Assembly (NCBI GenBank): GCA_031362405.1
Contig: JANLSO010000185.1
Location: forward strand, 1 to 41,813
From: JANLSO01 sp031362405
GTDB lineage: Bacteria > Actinomycetota > Thermoleophilia > Miltoncostaeales > Miltoncostaeaceae
Length of the DNA: 41,813 bases
Direction: 5' to 3'
In this document: piece by piece, positions 15,235-22,805 of the stretch
How positions within the stretch are numbered: position 1 is the first letter of the stretch
Layout: every line of letters starts with the position of its first letter
The notes under the pieces: generated by a model
What the model was told of the DNA's origin: nothing
Database searches by the model: none
The model's input: only the letters and a program-made list of their open reading frames with translations
Position numbers and translations under genes: made by a program

Positions 15235-16603
15235 CGCGCCAGAACTCCTTGACGAGGCCACGCCGCGCCAGGATGGCGCGCAGCTCGAGCAGCGCCGTGT
15301 AGGTCGGCAGCACGTAGAGCGTGGCGCCCGCCTCGACATCGCCGAGCGCCGCGTCGAATGCGCGGGCGGGGTCGGGCTCGACACGGATACGTTCACGGGC
15401 GAATCCCGCATAGGCAAAGCGCAGCGCCATATCGTGAGCCCGGTCACCGGTGACCGTCAGGTGCGCGAGGCGGGCAAGGAGCGGTTCGTAATCGACGTCC
15501 CAGATCCAGCTCACGTCGGTCCCGTCGGCAGTGCGATCGTTCAGGGCCACGAGGATGTTCAGGGGCTGGGGATCGAGAAGCACGGTGTGAACGGTCGTGT
15601 TCGCCCCCGCCGGGTTCTTTGCCAGAAGCAGCACGGCCTCCCGGTCGCCGATGACGACGCGCTCGGCGCGACCAAAGGCGGCCTGCCCCGCGGCGAGAGC
15701 CGGGCCGATGACCACGGTGGGGATCTCGAGCGCGATCGCGGCGGCGGCGGCGGCGGCGGCGTTGTAGGCGTTGTGGATGCCCGGCACGGCAATGTGGGTC
15801 TCAATCGCCCCGTTCGGCGTGCGCAGCGTGATGTCAGACCCACGCGTTGCGTCGAGCACCACGCGCTCCAGGGCAACGTCGCGCGCGGGCCGGGCGGCAT
15901 GGCAGGCAGAGCACCGCCAGTCGCCCATGTGGCCGAGGGTAACGCTGCGGTAGACAAGGGGCTGCCCGCAGCGTCGACAGCGGGTCGAGTCGGCGGCGTG
16001 GGGGAGGGCATCGAGGGCGACGGCCGGATCATCGACGCCGAAAAAGATCGTGCGATGCCGGCCGTCGGCGAGTTCGGCGACCGCGGGATCGTCGGCGTTC
16101 AACACCAGGATGGTGTCCGTAGGGAGGCGGTGGATCAGCTCTGCCCACCTCTGGGCGATCGATTCGAGTTCGCCGTAGCGGTCGAGCTGGTCACGAAAGA
16201 GGTTCATCAAAACGATCACCCGCGGTGCCAGACGCCGGGCCACTTCGGGTAGGGCCGCCTCATCGACCTCAAAAAGGCCGATCTGCGGGCGTGGTCGACG
16301 ACGACCACCATCAAGAAGCGCGGTCGCCACGCCCGACAGGAGGTTGGCACCCGCACCGTTGGCAACCGCACGAAGGCCGGCACCGGAAAGGCACTCGGCG
16401 ACCAGGCGCGCGGTGGTGGTCTTGCCGTTGGTCGCAGAGATCACGACCGCCCCGTGCGGGAGGTCGGCCGCGAGGCGCTCGATCGCCCCGGGGTCGATAC
16501 GAAGGAGGACTTTCCCGGGGGCGCTGGTGCCGCCGCCGCGTCCGAGCCGGCGCGACAGGCGCCCCACGGTGCGCGCGAGAGTCAGCGACGGGCCGCGCGT
16601 CAC
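15227..16603 (-). CDS. murT: Lipid II isoglutaminyl synthase, Mur-ligase subunit MurT
   Basis: A 458-residue Mur ligase-like protein that activates the lipid II D-glutamate with ATP and receives ammonia from GatD. The ATP loop is VISATNGKTTTARLVAE. A MurT-specific zinc ribbon interrupts the ATPase domain, with CRRCGQ and CSACH pairs. The middle also has FEVDEAALPEVARRL and the C-terminal DUF1727 domain ends the protein. The start GTG 16603 overlaps the rpiA stop as GTGA. A run of nine alanines (AYNAAAAAAAAA region near 15735-15760) is encoded by a GCG-type triplet repeat. Unusually, gatD does not follow directly; a methyltransferase gene is inserted between the two subunits. Confidence 0.92.
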   Translation of the reverse strand: MTRGPSLTLARTVGRLSRRLGRGGGTSAPGKVLLRIDPGAIERLAADLPHGAVVISATNGKTTTARLVAECLSGAGLRAVANGAGANLLSGVATALLDGGRRRPRPQIGLFEVDEAALPEVARRLAPRVIVLMNLFRDQLDRYGELESIAQRWAELIHRLPTDTILVLNADDPAVAELADGRHRTIFFGVDDPAVALDALPHAADSTRCRRCGQPLVYRSVTLGHMGDWRCSACHAARPARDVALERVVLDATRGSDITLRTPNGAIETHIAVPGIHNAYNAAAAAAAAIALEIPTVVIGPALAAGQAAFGRAERVVIGDREAVLLLAKNPAGANTTVHTVLLDPQPLNILVALNDRTADGTDVSWIWDVDYEPLLARLAHLTVTGDRAHDMALRFAYAGFARERIRVEPDPARAFDAALGDVEAGATLYVLPTYTALLELRAILARRGLVKEFWRDG

Positions 16604-17265
16604 CGACCCCGCATTCCGGTCACCGTGCCGTCCGGATGGCCAACGAGGACGTCCTCGACGCGCACGTGAAAGACACCCGTCTGCACAATCCCGGGAACGC
16701 GCCGCAATCGTGCTTCCAGGGCATCCCAATCGACCCCGACAGGCGGATGCACGTCCACGATCGCCAGGCCGTCGTCGGAGCGCCCGGGGCGACGCGTCGG
16801 CGTCAGGTCGGCAAGCTCGGTCGCAAGGAAGCCCACGGCGAACGGCACGACGGCGAGGGGCAACGATCCCCAGGCGTCGAGTGAGGCGACCACCTTCGGC
16901 GCATCGACGAGCACGACAAAGCGAGCAGCGGTGCAATCGACGACCGCCTCCCGCACGAGCGCACCTCCCCCGCCTTTGATCGCCCGGCCGACCGGATCGA
17001 CGATGTCGGCACCGTCGATGGCGATGTCGACGGGTGAGGTCATGCGCACGATGGGGATCCCCGCCGCGCGCGCCAGGGCGTCGCTCGCCCGCGACGTGGG
17101 AACGCCGCGACACGCGAGACCCTGCGCCACACGCCGTCCGAGCGCGCGGATACCCGCCGCGGCGGCCCTCCCGGTACCCAGGCCAACCCGGTCACCGTCG
17201 GCCACCAGAGCAGCCGCCGCCTCGCCGGCTGCGGTCCACGCCCGCTGTCGCGCGTCATCGTTCAC
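16600..17265 (-). CDS. rpiA: Ribose-5-phosphate isomerase A
   Basis: A 221-residue isomerase of the pentose phosphate pathway interconverting ribose 5-phosphate and ribulose 5-phosphate. The phosphate loop reads GLGTGRAAAAGIRAL, the active-site pair Asp84/Asp87 is in AIDGADIVD, and Lys97 and Glu106 are in IKGGGGALVREAVVD. The usual DGADE motif is DGADI here and the GTGS loop is GTGR, so the protein diverges at non-essential positions but keeps the catalytic set. ATG 17265 is only 28 bases from the divergent metallo-hydrolase gene, so the promoters must overlap. It heads the reverse operon with murT, whose start overlaps its stop. Confidence 0.88.
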   Translation of the reverse strand: MNDDARQRAWTAAGEAAAALVADGDRVGLGTGRAAAAGIRALGRRVAQGLACRGVPTSRASDALARAAGIPIVRMTSPVDIAIDGADIVDPVGRAIKGGGGALVREAVVDCTAARFVVLVDAPKVVASLDAWGSLPLAVVPFAVGFLATELADLTPTRRPGRSDDGLAIVDVHPPVGVDWDALEARLRRVPGIVQTGVFHVRVEDVLVGHPDGTVTGMRGR

Positions 17266-17293
17266 GCCGTAAGGCTATGCGAGACTCACGCCC

Positions 17294-18211
17294 ATGGCCG
17301 ACATCGCCCCCGAGATCGCCTGCATCGACACCCTGATCGCTGATCGTCCCGGCGTAACGGCGGCGTTTCTCGTGCGTGGCGACCAGCCCGCCCTGATTGA
17401 TACAGGGCCCCAAACCTGCGCCGAGACGGTCCGCGCGGCACTCGCCTCCGAGGGCATCGGCCCCGGCGACCTCGCCTGGATCGTGCTCACACATATCCAT
17501 CTCGACCACTGCGGCGCGAGCGGCGATCTCGCGCGAGCATTCCCCAACGCAACGGTCGTAGTGCACGAACGTGGTGCCCGCCACCTCATCGACCCCAGCC
17601 GTCTTGTGCCCGCATCGCACGCGGTCTACGGGGTGAGGTCATCGATCTACGGCGGGCTCACCCCGATCGCGGCGGAGCGGATCGTCGTCGCCCCCGATGG
17701 GTTCCGCGTTCAGGTGGGGAACGGCCGGTACCTCGAGATGCTCACGACGCCGGGGCACGCCAAGCACCACATGTCGGTCGTGGCCGACTGGTGCAACACG
17801 GTCATCGCGGGCGACGCCGTCGGCATTCGGATGTTGGGTGGCGGCCTCTACCCGGCCCTGCCACCCGCCGACGTGGACATCGCCGCCGCCCGCGCGAGCG
17901 TCGCTTTGCTCGCCGAGCGACGCCCCGACTGCGTGGCGGTCTCCCATTTCGGAGTCGTCGGCGACGACCCCGCCGCTACCCTGGCCCTCGCCGACGAGCA
18001 GCTGCGTAGATCTGGCGAGGCAGCCGTGCGCGGCTGGCTCCGCAACAAACGAGACGGCGTCGCCGAGGAGATCGCCCGGGATATCTCGGTCGAGGCGGCC
18101 GTCGCGAGCGACGACGCGCTCGCGGCGTGGCGCTGGTTCACGTGGGACACCGCCAACACCGAAGGCCTTTCCCTGTGGGCCGAGCGGGAGACCGCCCCGG
18201 CCTCGACATGA
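17294..18211 (+). CDS. Metallo-beta-lactamase fold hydrolase
   Basis: A 305-residue protein of the metallo-beta-lactamase superfamily. The metal motif is THIHLDHCGASGDLA (HxHxDH), with LTTPGHAKHHMSV, IAGDAVGIRM and AVSHFG supplying the further ligands. The C-terminal 80 residues are helical, as in the group of glyoxalase-II-like hydrolases with an added helical domain. The substrate cannot be told. The stop overlaps the start of the NrtR-like regulator gene as ATGA, so enzyme and regulator are coupled. It diverges from rpiA. Confidence 0.88.
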   Translation: MADIAPEIACIDTLIADRPGVTAAFLVRGDQPALIDTGPQTCAETVRAALASEGIGPGDLAWIVLTHIHLDHCGASGDLARAFPNATVVVHERGARHLIDPSRLVPASHAVYGVRSSIYGGLTPIAAERIVVAPDGFRVQVGNGRYLEMLTTPGHAKHHMSVVADWCNTVIAGDAVGIRMLGGGLYPALPPADVDIAAARASVALLAERRPDCVAVSHFGVVGDDPAATLALADEQLRRSGEAAVRGWLRNKRDGVAEEIARDISVEAAVASDDALAAWRWFTWDTANTEGLSLWAERETAPAST

Positions 18212-18876
18212 AAGAGGTCTCCGTCGAGCTGGCCGTGATGACCGCGCGCCAACGATCGCTCGAGGTGCTCGTCGTGCGGCGCCCGGGTAACACCTGGTCG
18301 CTTCCGGGCGCGCCTGCCGGCGACACGCGCGGGGTTCTCGACGCGGCGCTGCAGACGCTGACCGACCAGACCGGCATCCGCGAGATTTGGCTGGAGCAGC
18401 TGTTTTCCTTCGACCGCGATGGGGGAAGGGCCGTCGCGATCGGACACCTCGCGCTGATTGCCGCCGACCGGCATCCCCTGACTCCCGGACGCGATGTCGT
18501 CGAGGTGCGGTGGTTTGCGCTGGGTGACCTCCCGCAGTTGAGCCCCGATCACTGCGACGTCATCGAATACGCCCACCAGCGTCTACGCGCCAAGACCGCC
18601 TACGCGCCGATCGCGGTGCAACTGCTGCCGGAGCTCTTCACGCTGTCGGACCTGCAAGGGGTGTACGAGGCGGTACTCGGTACGACGCTCGATACCCGAA
18701 ACTTTCGACGCGACCTCTTGTCGGCCGGCGTCGTCGCGCCCGCCGGCCAACTGCGGGCACGCGGCCCGGGGCGACCCGCTCAGCTCTACCGTTCGGTCGA
18801 TGGCAGCTTCGCGGTCGACGCTCGAGAACGACGCATCATCGGCCGCCTGGCGAACCGCGCCACCTCACCCGAGTGA
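18208..18876 (+). CDS. NrtR-like regulator: degenerate Nudix domain plus winged helix
   Basis: A 222-residue protein. Residues 1-125 have the Nudix fold outline (MKEVSVELAVMTARQ, NTWSLPGAPAGD), but the Nudix box GX5EX7REUXEEXGU is lost: the region reads GDTRGVLDAALQTLTDQTGI with none of the catalytic glutamates. Residues 135-200 form the C-terminal winged helix typical of NrtR (FTLSDLQGVYEAVLG, DTRNFRRDLLSAGVV, ARGPGRPAQLYR). NrtR proteins repress NAD-related genes and sense ADP-ribose-type ligands through the Nudix domain. Loss of the box predicts a sensor without hydrolase activity. It is coupled to the upstream metallo-hydrolase by a four-base overlap. Its targets are not evident in this window. 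Confidence 0.8.
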   Translation: MKEVSVELAVMTARQRSLEVLVVRRPGNTWSLPGAPAGDTRGVLDAALQTLTDQTGIREIWLEQLFSFDRDGGRAVAIGHLALIAADRHPLTPGRDVVEVRWFALGDLPQLSPDHCDVIEYAHQRLRAKTAYAPIAVQLLPELFTLSDLQGVYEAVLGTTLDTRNFRRDLLSAGVVAPAGQLRARGPGRPAQLYRSVDGSFAVDARERRIIGRLANRATSPE

Positions 18877-18997
18877 GGTGGACGGGGGCCGAAGGGCACG
18901 ACAACGCGCGTCGGTCGTCATCGCCGATGCCGACGGGGCTCTGGCCCGCCGAGGTGCGTGGTAGCGTCCGCCGGGTACGATCGACGAAAGGAAACGT

Positions 18998-19252
18998 ATG
19001 GCGTCCTCCCACGGCGACGCGAACGAGATGCTGCCGTCCACCTGGCCGTTTCGCGCGGCGGGCACGGTGATGATCTTCACCACCATCTGGTTCTGCCTCG
19101 GTTGGGCCCTCGAAGACGTGGGCGAGTCGCTTCCGTCGCATATGCCGATCTTCTGGGCGGGCATCCTGCTCGCCGTCGCCTTGTGTGTCTTTGGTGGCGT
19201 GATGAACACGATCCGCGAAAAGTCGCGGCTGCGCACGCTCGATCACGGCTGA
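18998..19252 (+). CDS. Small two-helix membrane protein, unknown function
   Basis: An 84-residue protein with two predicted membrane helices, about residues 20-40 (AAGTVMIFTTIWFCLGWAL) and 50-68 (IFWAGILLAVALCVFGGVM). The short N-terminus is polar and the C-terminus is basic (NTIREKSRLRTLDHG), so both ends are likely cytoplasmic. AAAGGA precedes ATG 18998. A TACGAT -10-like element lies about 20 bases upstream, so the 121-base gap after the regulator gene may hold a promoter. I do not recognise the family. It is followed at once by another unknown gene and algH. Confidence 0.7.
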   Translation: MASSHGDANEMLPSTWPFRAAGTVMIFTTIWFCLGWALEDVGESLPSHMPIFWAGILLAVALCVFGGVMNTIREKSRLRTLDHG

Positions 19253-19275
19253 GAACCGCGTCGGCTGATGATTCC

Positions 19276-19653
19276 GTGACGGTCGCGGTGGCGGCGCGGT
19301 TGCTTGCCGCGACCGTCGCGACGCTCGATGAGCCGGGCTGGCTGGACGAGCTCCAGCCGCTGGCGGGGCCAGAGCCGGGGCCGCCCCCCGTTGCGGGCCC
19401 GACCTACCACGCCGTCGTCGACGCCGGCCTCGCGCTCATCGCCGGCCTTACCGCCCATGACCGCTGGAAGGACGCCGAGGGGCAGGTCGAACTGCTTGCC
19501 GACTGGTGTGTGCGGCACCGTACGGCTCTCCACCCCGTGGCAGTCGTCGCGTTCGAGGGCCTGCACAGCGCGATCCGCGCCCGCGACCCCGACGAGACCG
19601 CCGACCACCTGGAGCTCCTCGACGAACTCTTTCCGGGTCCGGAGCGAGCGTGA
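19276..19653 (+). CDS. Small Ala-rich soluble protein, unknown function
   Basis: About 125 residues from GTG 19276; a CTG at 19249, overlapping the upstream stop as CTGA, is an alternative start that would add nine residues. The protein is predicted mostly helical (VTVAVAARLLAATVATLDE, HAVVDAGLALIAGLTAHDR, VAFEGLHSAIRARDP) with no signal or membrane helix. It resembles no family I can name. Its stop overlaps the GTG of algH (GTGA), so the two are translationally coupled. The frame and codon use look like coding sequence. Confidence 0.6.
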   Translation: MTVAVAARLLAATVATLDEPGWLDELQPLAGPEPGPPPVAGPTYHAVVDAGLALIAGLTAHDRWKDAEGQVELLADWCVRHRTALHPVAVVAFEGLHSAIRARDPDETADHLELLDELFPGPERA

Positions 19654-20216
19654 ATGATGGCGGCCCGCCCACGTGGCGTCGGGGCAGGCTCCTGATCGCC
19701 TCGCCCAGCCTGGTCGATCCGAACTTTCACCGTTGCGTCGTGCTGATGCTCGAGCACTCCAGTAGCGGCGCGCTCGGAGTCGTGCTCAATCGGCCGATGC
19801 AGATCGAGGCCCGCGTCGCTCTGCCCGGGGCGCTCGCCGACCTCGTGCCCGCCGGCGAGAATGTTCACGAGGGCGGCCCCGTCCAGCCGGAGGCGGTGAT
19901 CATGGTCGCCGACTTCCGTGACGCGTCACACGCCGCGACCGTGGCGTTCAGCTCGGTGGGGGTTGTTGATCCCCACGCCGACGTCGACGTACTCGCCGAG
20001 GTCGTTCGATCGGTCCGCGTCTTCGGTGGTTACGCCGGATGGGCAACCGGACAGCTCGAAGAGGAAATCGAGGGAGGGGCGTGGATCGACGGTGAGGGTG
20101 CCGTCACCGACGTCTTCACCGACGAGCCCGAAACCCTGTGGAGCGAGGTGCTCGACCGCAAGGGCGGCAACTACCGGCTCATCGCCCGCATGCCCGAGGA
20201 CCCGAACTTGAACTGA
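19650..20216 (+). CDS. YqgE/AlgH family protein (UPF0301)
   Basis: A 188-residue protein of the YqgE/AlgH family. Diagnostic stretches are GRLLIASPSLVDPNFHRCVV, LEHSSSGALGVVLNRPM, VHEGGPVQPEAVI, VRVFGGYAGWATGQLEEEI and the aspartate-rich VTDVFTDEPETLWSEVL. The family is widespread; a link to alginate regulation was described in Pseudomonas but its biochemical role is unknown. The GTG start at 19650 overlaps the previous stop. The gene ends at 20216, before a terminator shared with the convergent sigma factor gene. Confidence 0.93.
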   Translation: MNDGGPPTWRRGRLLIASPSLVDPNFHRCVVLMLEHSSSGALGVVLNRPMQIEARVALPGALADLVPAGENVHEGGPVQPEAVIMVADFRDASHAATVAFSSVGVVDPHADVDVLAEVVRSVRVFGGYAGWATGQLEEEIEGGAWIDGEGAVTDVFTDEPETLWSEVLDRKGGNYRLIARMPEDPNLN

Positions 20217-20227
20217 GACGAGGCCGT

Positions 20228-20249
20228 GCCTGGGCCGAGTGGCCCAGGC
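20228..20249. terminator. Two-way terminator between algH-like gene and sigma factor gene
   Basis: A perfect nine-base stem, GCCTGGGCC (20228-20236) and GGCCCAGGC (20241-20249), with a GAGT loop, lies in the 52-base gap between two convergent genes. T-richness on either side is low, as usual at this GC content. Confidence 0.7.
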
Positions 20250-20268
20250 GACGGCGGACTCCGCTTTC

Positions 20269-21354
20269 CTAGCCGAGGCGTCCGGCGTCGGGAAGCGACG
20301 ACAGCTTTTGCAGCGACTGGCTCTCGACCTGGCGAATGCGCTCACGGGTGACATTGAACATCCGCCCGAGCTCGTCGAGCGTGCGCGGCTTTTCGCCACG
20401 CAGTCCGTAGCGCAACTCCAAAACACGCCGCTCGCGGTAGCTCAGCTGATCGAGCAACTCGCGAAGCGCCTGCTCACGCAGCGACACCTCGGCCGACATC
20501 TCGGGGGCCACGCTCGTCTCATCGGCGAGAAAGCGGCCGAGCTCGGACTCTTCCTCTTCACCGACGGGCTTCTCGAGCGAGACGGTCGGCTGCGCCGAAC
20601 GCAGGATCTCCTCGACCTCGGCGGGCGGCAGACCGGCCGCCTCGCCGATCTCCTCCATCGTCGGTTCGCGACCCAACTGTCCGATCAGCACACGCTCCGC
20701 GCGACTGATCTGGTTGAGCTTCTCGACGACGTGAACCGGGATGCGGATGGTTCGACCCTTGTCGGCGAGAGCACGCGTGACAGCCTGACGGATCCACCAG
20801 GTGGCGTACGTCGAGAACTTGAAGCCGCGACGCCAGTCGAACTTCTCGACGGCGCGCACGAGCCCGAGGGTGCCTTCTTGGATGAGATCCAAGAAAGGCA
20901 ATCCGCGACCGCGGTAGCCCTTGGCAATCGACACCACAAGCCGCAGGTTGGCCTCGACCATCTGCTGCTTGGCGGCTTGGTCTCCGTTCTCGATGCGCTT
21001 CGCCAGCCGAACTTCGTCGGCGGCGGTGAGCAACGGCACACGACCGATATCCTTGAGGAAGAGCTGGAGAGCATCGGTGGTTTGCTCGACCGCGGCCGGA
21101 GCACGACGCGGTCGATCAGACTCCTCGTTCGCCTCGGCGGCCCGAGTGAGGGCCTCCGACTGTTCGAGGAGTTCGATTCCCGCTTCTTCGAGTTGCTGGT
21201 AGATCTCTTCCGCGGCATCCGCGTCGAGACCCATACCATCGAGAACCTCGGCGACCTCTTCGAGGCCGAGAAAGCCGAGTTCCTGACCCCGAACGATCAG
21301 GGCCCTCAACTCGCCTTCGCGATTCAATCCGCTGCTGAGCTGCTGCGTGGTCAT
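20269..21354 (-). CDS. rpoD: Primary (sigma-70 family) RNA polymerase sigma factor
   Basis: A 361-residue sigma factor. Region 1.1 is at residues 1-70, then an acidic linker, region 1.2 (ALQLFLKDIGRVPLLTAADE), region 2 with EANLRLVVSIAKGYRGRGLP, FLDLIQEGTLGLVRAVEKFD and FKFSTYATWWIRQAVTRAL, region 3, and region 4 with YRERRVLELRYGL and TLDELGRMFNVTRERIRQVE. The presence of region 1.1 and the near-consensus -10 and -35 contact residues indicate the housekeeping factor. The ATG at 21354 has a strong GGGAGG five bases upstream, which settles the start against a longer frame. The 245 bases upstream, as far as the Rpf-like gene, hold its promoter; no other feature is evident there. Confidence 0.93.
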   Translation of the reverse strand: MTTQQLSSGLNREGELRALIVRGQELGFLGLEEVAEVLDGMGLDADAAEEIYQQLEEAGIELLEQSEALTRAAEANEESDRPRRAPAAVEQTTDALQLFLKDIGRVPLLTAADEVRLAKRIENGDQAAKQQMVEANLRLVVSIAKGYRGRGLPFLDLIQEGTLGLVRAVEKFDWRRGFKFSTYATWWIRQAVTRALADKGRTIRIPVHVVEKLNQISRAERVLIGQLGREPTMEEIGEAAGLPPAEVEEILRSAQPTVSLEKPVGEEEESELGRFLADETSVAPEMSAEVSLREQALRELLDQLSYRERRVLELRYGLRGEKPRTLDELGRMFNVTRERIRQVESQSLQKLSSLPDAGRLG

Positions 21355-21599
21355 TCGCCTCCCGTTCCCACGTGGGATCTCGCTGAAACCATCCCTGAAA
21401 GCACATGCCATCGCCCGAGGCTCGACGTGCGGCGGTCATCCTGTGCCGCCGATGTCGAGAACTGCAGATCTCGGGCCGATTGGCTCAGAGCTGACGGCAG
21501 AGAAACGTACCGTCGTGCCCCCGAAGGGATCGACGCGCGCACTATCCGTCTTCCCGCGCCCGTCGTCAAGGGCGCGGTGTCACGGGTACGACGGTTTGC

Positions 21600-22634
21600 T
21601 CACCGCGCGCCGCACACCGGCCAGGCCGATGCGCCGACCTGCTCGTAGAGGATGGAGGCCCGAAGATCCTGCTCAGACTCGGATGCCGCGGCGGGATCAC
21701 CCGTCCCGCCGACCGCTTGCCAGGTCTCGGGAAGGAACTGATATTTGCCCCGATACGTACCGCCGGGAGACACCGCCGCGGGGTTCCCCCCGGATTCGCA
21801 CTGGGCGATTCCCGAAAGGTCGGGAGCGGTGGCTCCACCGCTCGGCGGGGAGGCGGCGACACCCACCGATGGCGCGCTTGCGGTCTGGGGCACTCCCGCG
21901 GTGACCTCGGCCGGAGTCGCATCGGGCGACGCGGCACGCTGTGCCTGCACCTGTGCGCGGCCGATGGCGGCGATCTGCGCGGCCTGCTGTGACTCGAGCG
22001 AGCTGAGCGAGCTGCGCGCCTGGCCGAGCAGGGCCTGTCGCTGGCCGGCCAGCGCGCGGAGCGAGGTGAGCTGATCGGCGGCGTGCCGGCGCGTCTGCGC
22101 GGCCTCGGCACGATCGGCCACCAGCTGCGTGCGCAGCGTCTTCAGGCGATCTCGCGATTTGCCGATCGAGACGACGACCGCGCGGTCCTGCTGCTGGACC
22201 CGGTTCAGCATCTCGAGGCTATCGACAGCGCCGGTCAGGCTTCCTGCCGAGACCAGCACCTCGACGGTCGAGGGCGGTTCGGTGGTGTAGAGCTGGACCA
22301 GCCGCTGTGCCAACCGCTCCTGGGCTCGTCCGTAGACGACGGTCTGGATCTTCAGGTCACGTCCGTTGTCGCGCACCTCGGCTTGGAGCTGGCGGAACTG
22401 CGCGCTGGCATCGCCGTACTGCGCCGCCGCGGTTGACGAGCGGCTCTGAACGGCGGCCAGTTCTGCCTCGATCGCCCGGACCTGCGCCCGCTGCGCATCG
22501 ACCTGCTGCGTCGACACTCCGTTGGCGCTACCGGACGCCACGAGGGCTCCGGCGACGGCGGCCGAGGACACGAGTAGCGCGGTAACCGGACGCCAGAAAC
22601 GGCGCCTCGGCGGTGAGTGAGGGGGGACGTCCAT
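21600..22634 (-). CDS. Secreted Rpf-like transglycosylase with coiled-coil N-terminus
   Basis: A 344-residue exported protein. A basic, hydrophobic signal segment (RRRFWRPVTALLVSSAAVA) is followed by a long coiled coil (residues about 40-230, rich in QVDAQRAQVRAIEAELAAVQ-like heptads), similar in layout to PcsB/RipA-type wall hydrolases. After a Pro/Ala/Ser linker comes a C-terminal resuscitation-promoting-factor-like lysozyme domain: GIAQCESGGNPAAVSPGG, then YRGKYQFLPETWQAVGGTG and a terminal SAWPVCG. The Glu in QCESGGN is the expected catalytic acid and two cysteines may pair. The likely role is cleavage of peptidoglycan during growth or revival. ATG 22634 fits the signal peptide. It diverges from recQ. 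Confidence 0.88.
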   Translation of the reverse strand: MDVPPHSPPRRRFWRPVTALLVSSAAVAGALVASGSANGVSTQQVDAQRAQVRAIEAELAAVQSRSSTAAAQYGDASAQFRQLQAEVRDNGRDLKIQTVVYGRAQERLAQRLVQLYTTEPPSTVEVLVSAGSLTGAVDSLEMLNRVQQQDRAVVVSIGKSRDRLKTLRTQLVADRAEAAQTRRHAADQLTSLRALAGQRQALLGQARSSLSSLESQQAAQIAAIGRAQVQAQRAASPDATPAEVTAGVPQTASAPSVGVAASPPSGGATAPDLSGIAQCESGGNPAAVSPGGTYRGKYQFLPETWQAVGGTGDPAAASESEQDLRASILYEQVGASAWPVCGAR

Positions 22635-22805
22635 AGTTTTTCGCAACCCAAGCGAGACGATCAGCTCGGATCGGGCGGCACGGTACCACGGGTCGTGGGA
22701 GCCATGGGAGACATGTCGTTCCCACCCGTGCACGCCATTAACACGCATATTCCGGGAAAGTGGCCACCGGCGGTGGGGCGAACCGGAAGCAAAGCGGGCC
22801 AATCG

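Noticed and set aside
20239..21648. A long forward frame of 469 residues antisense to the sigma factor gene
   Set aside because: It has no family features and mirrors the codon pattern of rpoD on the other strand, a known effect at high GC.
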